Source: Diabrotica undecimpunctata
Lineage: Eukaryota; Arthropoda; Insecta; Coleoptera; Chrysomelidae
Direction: 5' to 3'
DNA: 64,000 nucleotides
Assembly: GCF_040954645.1 (NCBI RefSeq)
Contig: NC_092811.1
Location: 121,479,411 to 121,543,410, forward strand
The notes under the pieces are model-generated. The model was not told where the DNA came from. It ran no database searches and saw only the letters and a list, made by a program, of their open reading frames with translations. The position numbers and the translations under genes are program-made. This document shows, piece by piece, positions 10,863-21,900 of the stretch. Numbering within the stretch: position 1 is the stretch's first letter; every line of letters begins with the position of its first letter.

Positions 10863-12159
10863 TCAATTTCCCACATTTTTTTCTGTTGCTATTGCGTGGT
10901 TTACGTAGTTTTTCCATTTCTCTGGCGTAATGACCTGGTACGCTGCTGTAATTAAATTTCGCATTTCAGCTTCTTTAAAATTCGCGTTGCGTCCAGCTAT
11001 ATACCGTTTCACTTCATTCCAAACCATTTCGATGGGATTGAGTTCACAGTGATAGGGTGACAGAAGCCATTCTTGAATATATTTTTTTAGTGTAAAACTG
11101 TTGGGAATTTGTTCTGACTTTCCGCTGTGATAGGAGGCATTGTTTATTGCCACAACAGTTTTTTCTGGCAAATTTACTATTAGTTATTTTCGAACCAATC
11201 TTCGAAGGTCGGTCCATCCATTTCGTCGTGGTAGACCTGAGTATTTTTCTTTGCCAAAAACGTGAGCTCTCCTCCATCAACAAATCCACTGGTAGATCCT
11301 GCGTGCAATAAAACGAACCGTGCACCACGAGCTGTTGGAGCTTTTAATCCTGTTGTCAGACCACGAAAAAAAGCATCGCGATGAGATGTAATTCTTTTAT
11401 CAACCCATTCTTTTTTCACACTGTGCCCGATATTTACCCATGATTCATCCAAATACACTATATTGTATCCTTCTGCATGGTATTTACGAATTGCGCGTAA
11501 ATAACGATGACGCCACGAAATGATTTCTGGTTTTTCAATCCAAATTGAATTTCTGCCACGTTTTATAAACACAAAATCCATATCACTCAGCAAGCGATGT
11601 AGCGTGGCACGTGAAAAGTTGGGCAAAGTTTCTTTGACATTTACAACAGCTAATATGGTGTTTATTGTTGGTGGTATGTTGTCACAAAAAAATTGATGAA
11701 CTAATCTACGAATTTGGCCCCTGACACCTTCATCGTACTTGTTGTCACAGGATTAATAACCTTTCGCTTCTTGGGCCTGCTCTTTGGAGATTGTACTCCA
11801 GGTGATGAATATTCCTGTCGTATGCGAAACAGAGTCTTTTCACAAACAACACTCATTTCTGACACTTTCCTAATTACACTTGATACAGAATCGTTGTTAT
11901 CCTGATTAAGATGATAATTAATAATATTCATTAGTATCTGCGTCTCTGAAAGTTTCAGAGCTTTTCCATGTTTCCATTGAACAATTTTCTCCATTTTGCG
12001 GTAAAAATTCGGCGTCAAATATAACAATAGTCTACAACAGAAAATAACAATAATTGCAAATAGCAAATCACAACAACAGCCACCAACAAATAGTAACATT
12101 ACATCCAAGATGGTACAAATAATCGTAACTCGAATATGTTTACGCGCTCCGAAGAACAA
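10863..12159 (-). pseudogene. Dead IS630/Tc1-mariner-like DDE transposase
   Basis: Three minus-strand frames join into one transposase. The N-terminal helical DNA-binding part (LKLSETQILMNIINYHL) ends in RPKKRK basic residues. A frameshift near 11705 leads to FSRATLHRLLSDMDF and the first catalytic Asp in NIVYLDESWVNIGHS. A second frameshift near 11175 leads to VVAINNASYHS and the third catalytic block CELNPIEMVWNEVKRYIAG. In this family the second block normally reads DNASYHS; here the catalytic Asp is Asn (AINNASYHS). Two frameshifts plus that substitution make it inactive. Terminal inverted repeats were not located. Confidence 0.82.
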
Positions 12160-12639
12160 ATAAAGACTAATTAAGGCCCTGGATGTATCAAGCTTTTAAA
12201 CATATTCTGTACAAGAATTACTCTAATTGCTTCTTAATTACTAAATAACTTAGAGCAGTTGATATCAACCAAAATTACAAATTCCTTACACATTATGGCA
12301 GTAATTAGCAACGCAGGGACATAAATAACATTTTAAATTTGGCAGTTAGTAGAAATTAGCGGAATTATTTTAAACTTTGAAACAAATGTTTATTTAATGC
12401 ACATTCTATTATACTACTGCTACTAATAAAAGATAAAAGTTGATAAATTACTATTAGAAACAAAAAATGTATAGTAATATGTAAAATTATTAGCAAGCGA
12501 TATTTGTAAATTACATAAAATTGTACGTGAGGACTTGTTGAGATCTCCTGGTTTATTCCGTTTATTTTGAAAGATAGACAATAGAGAACGCCATCGCCCA
12601 CTGCATAAAACTGGCAACGTCTTGGCGAAATTCCCATAA
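12160..12639. other. Non-coding stretch
   Basis: AT-rich. The minus-strand open frames at 12365-12637 show no motif, poor composition and no splice context. I see no supportable gene. Confidence 0.4.
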
Positions 12640-12829
12640 GGTTAACATTGCATATCTTACCCTGGACAGACTAGTCACTTTGAGACGATGTATAGATACA
12701 AAATAAAGATAAGGTCAAGAAAATGGTACATTATGTTATTTTATCACCTTATTGACATAACTGTAAGAAACGCTTGGCTTCTCTATTGACGATGCAATGA
12801 AGGCAAGCCAAATCTTTTAAAACTTGCAC

Positions 12830-13113
12830 AATTTAGGGTAGATTTAGCATGTACACTATGTACTATTGGCTCACAAAATGCGACGAAAAGGGGACGACCA
12901 TCTGACTTGCAACAACCTGTCGATCTTAAAAGAAAAAAAGCTACTGGTGCACCATTGGACAACCAAAATCATTTTCCCATTTGGAACAATACACGGCTAC
13001 GCTGCAAGAATCCTGTGTGTGGGAATCAAACTTTTGCAGTGTGTGAAAAGTGTAATACAGCTTTGTACTTAAACAAAAACAACAACTGTTTCAAAACCTT
13101 TCACAAATGTTAG
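12830..13113 (+). pseudogene. piggyBac C-terminal cysteine-rich domain remnant
   Basis: After a frameshift at about 12895, one frame reads LRCKNPVCGNQTFAVCEKCN then CFKTFHKC and stops. This is the CxxxxC..CxxC..C..H spacing of the cysteine-rich zinc-binding domain that ends piggyBac transposases and helps bind the transposon ends. A basic stretch (KRKKATGAP) precedes it as usual. The catalytic region upstream (about 12640-12830) is too decayed to read. It is unrelated in detail to the other piggyBac scraps here. Confidence 0.72.
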
Positions 13114-14530
13114 TTACTTTCGCCTTACTACTTTGTGCGCAATGATGCATATATGCATCGCTAATTAAATATCAAATAATAAACAAAATTTTGGCGGTTG
13201 ATTTTTTTACTATTTTTCCCTTACTTATAATCAGTTAATGTATCCTCCTATAATGTTTTTCTTTGATAATAAAAAATTGCGCATTAAAGGCTTAGACATC
13301 TGCCCACTGTACCGCACTAATAATTCAATTAGCAGATTTAAAGAGGGTGGTACTCTTTTTCAACTAATTATATTCCCTAGTACAGCCTACAAATTACCTG
13401 ATTCGTCACTGTGAATTAGAAATATTGAATACTATGAGTCAACACCAATTAGTGGCGATAAGAACTCTAGTTTAAGGTTGGGCACAATAGTTGAGGGGTT
13501 TTTTTGTTGTAGTTTTATTACAATTTAAACATGAACCCCAATAAAAGTTCTTTGTTGCAAGTTTTTAGTCGGAAATGAAGATAAAAATATTTTTTTACCA
13601 TTAATTAATTAATGCGCCAGCTTTTTCTCTAGGAACACTATACGGGAATAAAGAAAATTACTTTGTTTCTTTATTCCTGTATATTTCCATCAGCTAGCTT
13701 ATAATGAAAATTGTATTTGTTGTTGATCTCCTTGAATAAATCCAAATTGATTTTCCGATATTTCCTTGTCTCACCGTATCCGTCGTCACATAAAAATATT
13801 ATCCAGATTTAGCCATACGGCTCACACTCCCTCTAAGGGAAAATTCGCGCATCCCAGATACCTAGGGTATCAAAAGTGTTATCGAGCCCTAGGTGACTTC
13901 AATCCTAAAATATTATCCTAAAAACAATACTGAAATACCAATAATAAATAATTTTGTAACATAAACATAAAATCTCATGATCTCTTCTAGTTATATTTTA
14001 AAAGTAAGATACCTAATGTTTATTTTTTTATTTAAATATGTACTTAAAATATTTTCAGGTACTTAAAATGATTGCTATTAATACTTAGTCATAACAGTAA
14101 TAATTGCTAATTGGTAATGTAAGCAAAATAAAAATTATATGCTCAATAGCCATAAACGAATTCGTGATATGAAATACAAGGATTTGTTTTCTTTTTTGTA
14201 CTATATTGGCCAAATATACTTATTTTAATCTCGATTTTAGACTCAATTGACGTTGTTTTTCTTCCATTTCGCTATAGATATCTTAGATATACCTATTTTC
14301 GAAAATCTGTTGTCTGTAATTGAAGATTGCAGTCTATGCTTCCTCTTGTTACTCTAGTGGTTTATTTTATTGCTCTAGTGTTATTACTTATAATTTTTAA
14401 TCACTTTTTTGGTCTGTTATTTTTTTAGGATTTTTTTTTCCTCTATTTTTAACAATCTTTGTATTTTGATCATGTTTGTTTTTACAATATGTACCTTTAT
14501 GTCTAAAGAAACCATTATATATTCGTAATG
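13114..14530. other. Gene-free AT-rich stretch
   Basis: No convincing ORF or exon on either strand. It contains a short hairpin at 13641-13681 and leads into the 5' region of the full RTE element. Confidence 0.45.
13641..13681. repeat. Short hairpin (16 bp arms, one mismatch)
   Basis: TACGGGAATAAAGAAA at 13641-13656 pairs with TTTCTTTATTCCTGTA at 13666-13681, with a 9-base loop. Function unknown; it may mark the tip of a decayed inverted-repeat element. Confidence 0.7.
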
Positions 14531-17500
14531 AATACTACAGGTAGAGGGTAGGTACCCTTTCTGGATAGTCCTAGTCGGGGTGTAGGGTTGTGTTATAGAG
14601 GTAGCACCTTTTATCGGAACGACCACATCGAGCATCATAGATGGGAGATGGTTCTTGGTAACTGGTCCTCATAAGACACCTAACTTTCACTTATGGTTCT
14701 AAGTGCCACACCCCGGACAACTGCATTGGTCTGCAGGCTAAACTAAGTGAGGGTAGCCAGATATGGTGAAAATTTCACCGACCGATTGCCGGTATAAGCA
14801 ATCTCACACTTACTAATCAACGGCTCTGGGCGGAAGAATTGGTAGGTGGTAGGGCACTCTTTTGTCCTGGGGTTGAGAAATCGATCTCGAAGATGGAGGA
14901 ACCAATATACTGGTCAACAGCATAAGGATGTAGAAGGCAAGGGGAAACCACTACATTAAAGATCCCCATGGATATCCCTAGTAAAATCATCATGGTTTTA
15001 GAAACTAATAACGGCGTTACTGATCATGGCCCTCGGAAGCCAAGATCCGGCAGGGGAGAAAAAGACAAGGACTCTCAGGTCGTTAATCAGCGAATTCCTT
15101 GTCAAAAGAACGCAGATGAAAAAATAAGACTGTCCAACACTAGAATAGGAACATGGAATGTTCAGAGCATGTTTCAGCCTGGTAAAATGCACAATGTTAT
15201 TCAAGAAATGAACAGGTTGAATATCGATGTACTGGGTATCAGTGAAGCTAGGTGGCCCAACTCAGGTTGTTTTTCAACAGACGAAGCCACAATATATTAT
15301 TCCGGTAGCGAGAATAACCAACACAGACACGGCGTGGCAATAATAGTTAATAAAAAATCTAATAGAGCGGTGGAATTCTATTTCCCTATCTCAGAAAGAG
15401 TAATGGTACTGAAGTTAGTGACATCTCATGCCAAACTGAATTTGATACAAGTTTATGCTCCTACGGCGAATGCTGACGAAGAAGAAGTAGAATTATTTTA
15501 TCGAGATATCGAAGAGGCACTTAGAATAACGAAAACAAGAGAAATCACGATAGTCCTAGGTGATCTCAATGCAAAGATTGGAAAGGGACAAAGCGGAAAG
15601 TGTATAGGAAACTATGGTCTGGGAAATCGAAACGAGAGAGGAGACCGTCTGTTACAATTCTGTCAAGAGCAGAACTTTATTATTACAAACACATTTTTTA
15701 TGTTACCAAACAGACGACTGTATACATGGCGATCGCCCGCAGATACATCGGAGAAAGTAGTCAGGAACCAGATAGACTACATTATGATCAATGAAAGATA
15801 CCGTAATGCTGTTAAAGCCGTGAAAGCATATCCTGGATCAGACGTGGCCTTAGATCACAAGTCACTTATAGCCAAAATTACACTCACCCTTAAAAATATT
15901 AAAAGACATCAAAGAACCCCTACAATAGACACAAGAAAACTTAAAGAACCTAAAGTAAAAGAATGCCTCCAACATGAACTGCATGTGAACTGCAACAAAT
16001 TGAACACAAACACCAACGATATTGACGAGTACTGGAATCGACTTAAAGATTTTCTACTGGAACCCTGTAAAGAAATATTAAAGACTTCCTCAAGGAGAAA
16101 AGAGGAATGGATGAATGACGAGATACTCAATATGATGGAACAACGGAGACAATTTAAAAACAAGGATAACAATAAATACAGAGAGATAAGCCACGAGATT
16201 AGAAAGACGATAAAGCAGGCAAAAGAAAAATACTTTGAAGAGCAATGCAAAGAGATCGAAGACCTTCAAAATAAATATGATCTGTTTAACCTACACAAGA
16301 AAGTCAAAGAACTGGCAGGACTAAGAAAACAAAATCCCACTTGTGCAATTCTGGATAGACACGGTACTGCTATAACACATACGGACGAGAAAATACAAAG
16401 ATGGGCAGAATATATCGATGAATTGTTCGATGATGAAAGAGGAGATCTGGAGCACATAGAACTTACATCAGAAGAAATAGGTCCATATATTACAAAAGAA
16501 GAAATATTGCACGCATTAAAAACAATGAAGAGCGGGAAAAGCCCTGGACCTGATATGCTTCCTATAGAAATCCTAAAAATTCTAGATGAGAAGCACATAG
16601 ATGTTTTAGTGACACTTTTGAACCAAATTTATAGTTCAGGCGTATTACCCAAAGAGTGGTTAACATCTATTTTTATTTGTCTCCCTAAAAAGAAAAACGC
16701 AAGAGAATGCAGCGATTACCGCACCATTAGCTTAATGTCCCATACGCTAAAGTTACTACTTAAAGTCATCCATAACCGAATATATCACAAACTGGACATA
16801 GACGTTAATAATACACAATTTGGTTTCCGTAAAGGCCTAGGAACACGTGAAGCTCTTTTTTCACTTAATATACTAATACAAAGATGCCCGGACGTCAATC
16901 AAGATATATACGCATGGTTTATTGACCATAATAAAGCATTAGATAAAGTACGACATAAACAATTAATTAATGTCCTGAAATCAAAGAAGATTGACTACAA
17001 CGACCTCAGGATCATATCAAATTTATACTATAAACAGCGAGCAAAAGTACGTGTTAACGAACAGCTGTCAGAAGAAATTAAAATTAGATGTGGAGTAAGA
17101 CAGGGATGCGTATTGTCGCCAATTCTTTTTAACGCCTACTCCGAAGAGGTCCTGAAAAAAGCTCTTGAGGGTGAAACAGCTGGAATAAAGGTAAATGGAG
17201 TTCCCATTAACAACATTAGATATGCGGACGACACTGTGATTTTAGCCGAAAACATTGAAGATCTTCAGAGACTGGTGACCAGAATAGCAGAGTATGGAAA
17301 AGAGTATGGTCTAACAATGAATGTCAAGAAGACGAAATTTATGAGAATATCGAAAACTCAAAGAAATAACGAGAATCTTCTAATAAACGAAACCAACGTC
17401 GAACAAGTGGACAAATATGCATACCTGGGAACAATGATTAACTCCACAAATGATTACAATCAGGAGATAAAAATAAGAATAGAAAAGGATAGAGCAAATT

Positions 17501-18007
17501 TCAACAAAATGAGAAGAGTGCTATGTACCAGGGATTTAAAACTGGAACTAAGAGTTAGGTTGGCGAGGTGCTATGTTTTTTCGACCTTATTTTATGGAAT
17601 GGAATCTTGGACCTTGAATGCTACATCAATGAAAAAACTGGAATCATTTGAGCTGTGGGTGTACAGAAGAATTTTCTGAAAATATCATGGACAGAACAGG
17701 TCACAAACAAAGAGGTTCTGAGAAGGATGAACAAAGAAATGGAAATTTTAAATTCAATAAAAACAAAAAAATTGGAATATCTCGGACATATTACACGTGG
17801 AGAGAAATACACCTTGCTCCAACTGATCATGCAGGGAAAGATCCAAGGAAAGAGAAGCATAGGGAGGCGTAGAATGTCATGGCTGCGCAACCTGAGAGAG
17901 TGGTACGGATGTACATCAAATGAACTTTTCAGAGCAGCCGTCTTAAAAGTTCGAATAGCTATGATGATTGCCGACCTCCGCCGCGGAGATGGCACTTGAA
18001 GAAGAAG
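14530..18007 (+). mobile_element. Near-full-length RTE-type LINE
   Basis: The GC-richer leader (about 14530-14967) differs from its AT-rich surroundings and looks like the element's 5' UTR. It is followed by a long endonuclease-RT ORF and a tail ending at a GAAGAAGAAG run (17997-18007), the same kind of 3' end as other RTE copies here. The exact 5' boundary and target duplication could not be fixed by eye. This is the best preserved LINE in the window, with only one frameshift seen. Confidence 0.8.
14968..17999 (+). pseudogene. RTE endonuclease-reverse transcriptase with one frameshift
   Basis: A 903-codon frame (14968-17679) holds both enzymatic domains of an RTE-type retrotransposon polyprotein. 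The apurinic-like endonuclease spans residues about 55-310, with GTWNVQSM, ISEARW, VLGDLNAKIG and VALDHKSLIAK carrying its Asn, Glu, Asp/Asn and His. The reverse transcriptase spans about 500-800: GKSPGPDMLPIEILK, QFGFRKGLGTREAL, motif A WFIDHNKALD, motif B CGVRQGCVLSPILFNA and motif C IRYADDTVIL. A single frameshift near 17670 separates the C-terminal tail, which continues at 17655-17999 (KKLEYLGHITRGEKY, GRRRMSWLRNLREW). All catalytic motifs are intact, so it is probably young. The ATG at 14968 is the first good start after the leader. Confidence 0.9.
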
Positions 18008-18059
18008 ATCAGAGGAAGTGAATCAATCCCTGCCGTCCGCAGATTTCAGGTGTTTTCTT

Positions 18060-18310
18060 ACCCAGGAAACTAGTACCTGCTAAGAGCAGAGTTACGGATG
18101 AAGTCTACAACGGCATTTTTGGCGGAGAAGAAAGTCTTCACATTGGTTTGGATAGTAGACGATGCAGCCTTTGTTAACGCTTTTGATGATTTCATCCATA
18201 ATCAAATTGAAGAGCATGGGGCTTAATGAATCCCTTTGTCATATTCCGCTGCCTATATCCATAGGTTCTGTAAGTTGTCCATCTATTCTGGATCTATGAA
18301 ACTGGCTATA
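18060..18310 (-). pseudogene. Small reverse-transcriptase fragment of another LINE clade
   Basis: On the minus strand one frame reads EPMDIGSGI, a stop, then QRDSLSPMLFNLIMDEII, which is RT motif B (usual form GIRQGDSLSPMLF) with its Arg codon turned into a stop. Sequence on either side is too decayed. It differs from the adjacent RTE and from the CR1/Jockey-like copies. Confidence 0.65.
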
Positions 18311-18905
18311 TACCAACGGATTGGATGTTGTTAACAAATAAATAAAGATTATGTTTCGTGACATGGTGCATTAATTGTCTCGTAAAATAGTCTTGTCGAA
18401 TATCATTTGAGAGAAAATTATTTACCGGCAAAATTTTCTTCTGGTTTTATTCAAGTTTGTTACCTTTTGGCAACTTTCGCTTATGAAATTTTGACAAAAT
18501 CACTCGACTGACCACAAATCACCAAACTCTAGTGGTCTGTGCGACTGACATCTCGTGATTTAATTGTCAAAATTTAATTCGCAAAAATTGCCAGGCAACA
18601 CACTTTCATACCGGTTGAAAATATTGCCGGCAAAAGTTTCTCTCTTATGATATAAATATTATATACGACAATAATGTTTGTGTATTTTAGTGTGTAGATA
18701 TTTAACTTTAAAAATAGAAACCTGTGATTTAAAATAATTCCAAGAATGTTTTTGCCACTCTTACTGATGCTGATATTTAAATTACCGATAATAAAAGAAA
18801 CGACGAAAACCATTTGCGAGAATTAACACTCTTCTAACAAATGTTTAACTTCGCTGCGTAAAATATTCATACGTTGTTGATGCTAATTAAATTATATCTG
18901 GCAAA

Positions 18906-18913
18906 TATAAAAG
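18906..18913 (+). promoter_or_regulatory. TATA box of the secreted-protein gene
   Basis: TATAAAAG lies 31 bp upstream of an initiator-like CGCAGTTT at 18935-18942 and 58 bp upstream of the start codon at 18964. The spacing is right for a focused metazoan promoter. Confidence 0.65.
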
Positions 18914-18963
18914 ATTAATAACGAAAACATTCCTCGCAGTTTACGCCACAAAATTCACCAAAA

Positions 18964-21900
18964 ATGTTGCGGCTTTCTTTCTTGTTTGTAGCGATCCTTT
19001 CAGCTAGGCTCGATGCCGCTGTTTTGAAAGACGATTTTGACTACATCCCCGATAGGCCGCAAGACCCGAAGGAAGTCACATCTAGCTCCTCAGTGGATCC
19101 TCTAAGTCCTGAAAATGGTGAAATTGATGTTCTCGAGGGAAATTTGACGGATTTTAACAACACCTCAAAGGATTTGTAGGTTTTGTAAAACAATTTATGG
19201 ACAAAATGAACTTATTGTTTTTTTGTTGCAGGTTTGTGATAAAAACAGTTGTTTATGAAATAGGAATTTTGACGGATATTGGAAATGACACTAACTTCGA
19301 TAATGAAACGTAAGTACGATTTATATTATTTTGTTTTATTGTTTTTCTTCATTCTTCCTTGATAGTCATGCGGCTATTATATTTTCGGATGCCTTCTCAT
19401 TGAATGTGTATTCTTGGAATTGAGTATTTTTTTTTAGATACATACTAGTACAGTAAGATCTCGTTTTATTCGGTGGATACGTTCCACAGAAAAGCGCATA
19501 TAAAAAAATTGCAAAAAATAAGACATTATTTACCTCGAAAAAGTAGGGATACGTCCCATAGCCTTCTAAAATTACATAAAACCAAGACAAAAACAAAAAA
19601 GTTTGCAGAAATTAAAAGAAATAGGCTGCATGATAAATTATTATTATTATTATACATAAGTGAGGGCAGAGGAACTAAGTCCCTATTATGGCCAAAAACA
19701 AAGAAATTTCATTAATAACCTACTAGTAAATAACAAAATTACAAAAAAAAGAAATAAAATTACAATTTTTGGTTTAAAAGATAAACAATGTTTTAACTAT
19801 AATGTAAAACGGTCAAGTCTGTTTTTGAACGAGTTGGTAGAGGGAGCAGAGACAATGTTATCGTTAAGGTTATTCCAGCACTCAAAAACTCTATTTGGTA
19901 AAAAGTTCTGCCTTGATCTTGTAGAAAAATTTTTTTTCTTCAGTTTGAACTGATGACCTCTGAGGCGTTCATCTTGATTAATGATAAAAATTTCATCGAG
20001 ATTTCCAAAATTGAATTTTAATATTTCAAAAGTTGTAATTAAGTCTCCACGTTGTCGGCGAAGTTCAAAGGAAGTTAGGTTAGCCATACTAAGTCTTTCT
20101 GCATAAGAAGGTCTTCTCGGTCCCAAAGAAATTCGAGTGGCTTTTCTTTGGACGTTTTCCAACATAGTCTTGTCTCGAACCAGATCAGGATACCACGTTG
20201 GTCCAGCGTATTCAAGTATGGGTCTTACGTAAAGAGTGTAAAGTTTACAGAATGATTGCATTGAAACTCTCGAAAAACACCTCCGAATAAGATACAGTCT
20301 GGAGTTCGCACGTTTACAAATAGAGGTAATATGGTCGGATCAAGTTAGGCTGCTGTTTATGATAACACCAAGATCGTTATACGAAAACACTGAAACTAAT
20401 GGCTGCCCGTTAACAAAGTACGGCACAAGTGGGTTATTTTTACCAATTCGAAGCACTACACATTTTTAGGCGTTTAAGGGTAGTAAAGTACCGCGAACTC
20501 CGAAATGTTCTAGCTTATGTAGAAGTCTGCCCTTAGGTACACGGTCAAAGGCTTTAGAGAAATCTAGATAAACAACGTCGACCGGCTGTGAACTGTTAAG
20601 GGATGACGTCCAGTCGTTAACACAATGTAAGAGATTGGTTAGAGTAGAGCGACCAGAGACAAATCCATGTTGTTGTGTTGGAATAACATGTTCCTGGAGA
20701 AGGAATTTGGTCATCTCCTCGGAGATAATGGCTTCCATAACTTTGGCAACTACTGGCAGCAAGCTAATAGGACGATAATTGTTGGGATCGAGTTTGTTGC
20801 CATTTTTAAAAACAGGGGTTACTGAAGCTAATTTCCAACTAGGGGGTAAGGAGTTCTGGATGAAAGAATTTTACATAATTAACGTTAAGGGTATTGCAAG
20901 CGTGTCTGCGCACCTTTTTAACAGTTTTGGTGTTAAACCATCTATACCGGGTGAAGCGGCTGTGAGAAGTTTAATTAAGTGTTGTTTGACATGATCCACT
21001 GTGAATTCAACTTGCTGTAAGGATGCGCCGACACGATTACAGTTAATAGCAGGTAGATAACCATCATTCGATTCTTTATTCAAAACCTGTGAAGATGCTA
21101 AAGAGAGAGTTTCGGAAGATTCTTTGTCAGAAGAGCATAAAGTCTGGTTGGATTTTTGAAGTAGAGGAATGGAAACTTTAGACGTCATGGAGGAACGTAT
21201 GTATTTGTAGACTTTTTTAATGTTACCGCTTTCGATAACATTTGCTTCAAAATTTTGTCTTACGGTTTTTAGAGATGTTTTTAAGTTATTTGAAAATCTG
21301 CGGTGGCTTTGGAAATCACTAAGAAGCCCGGTGTGTTTAAATTTTCGCCATAGATGTCTTTTGTGGTTAATTTGTTTAATTGCTGTTCGATTTATCCAGG
21401 GTTTAAGGTTGTTTTTATAACTCTTACGGAAAGTGGTATTTGTAGAAATTATATTGTGGACTTTATCGAGAAATGCAGTCCACATTAATGAGGGGTCATT
21501 TAAGTTTGCAAAAAATAAATGCCAGTCGATTTGAGAGAGTTCGATGTCCACTTCAGAAATGTCGGTAGTAGCATATGTTACAATATTATTTTTGCGGGGT
21601 AATATTTGATTGAACTGAATGTGAGCCGTTATAACTGCATGATCTGACTTTCCTACAGGAGAACTGACGTCGAGAGATGAAATCAGATGTTCGTCATTAA
21701 TAAGCACTAGATCTAAAGTAGAAGGTTGGTTATTATTTCTAAATCTAGTGGGTTCTGTAATGAGTTGTATCAGGTTTGAATTTACTACAAAGCTTTTAAA
21801 TAAATTATGAGCGTTTTCGGCGTCAGATAATGAAGTCATTGGCCAGGTAATCTCTGGGAAGTTAAAATCTCCAGTAATGATAAGATTATCAAGAGATGAT

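Noticed and set aside
14417..14638. 73-codon minus-strand ORF
   Set aside because: Overlaps the RTE leader; no motif.
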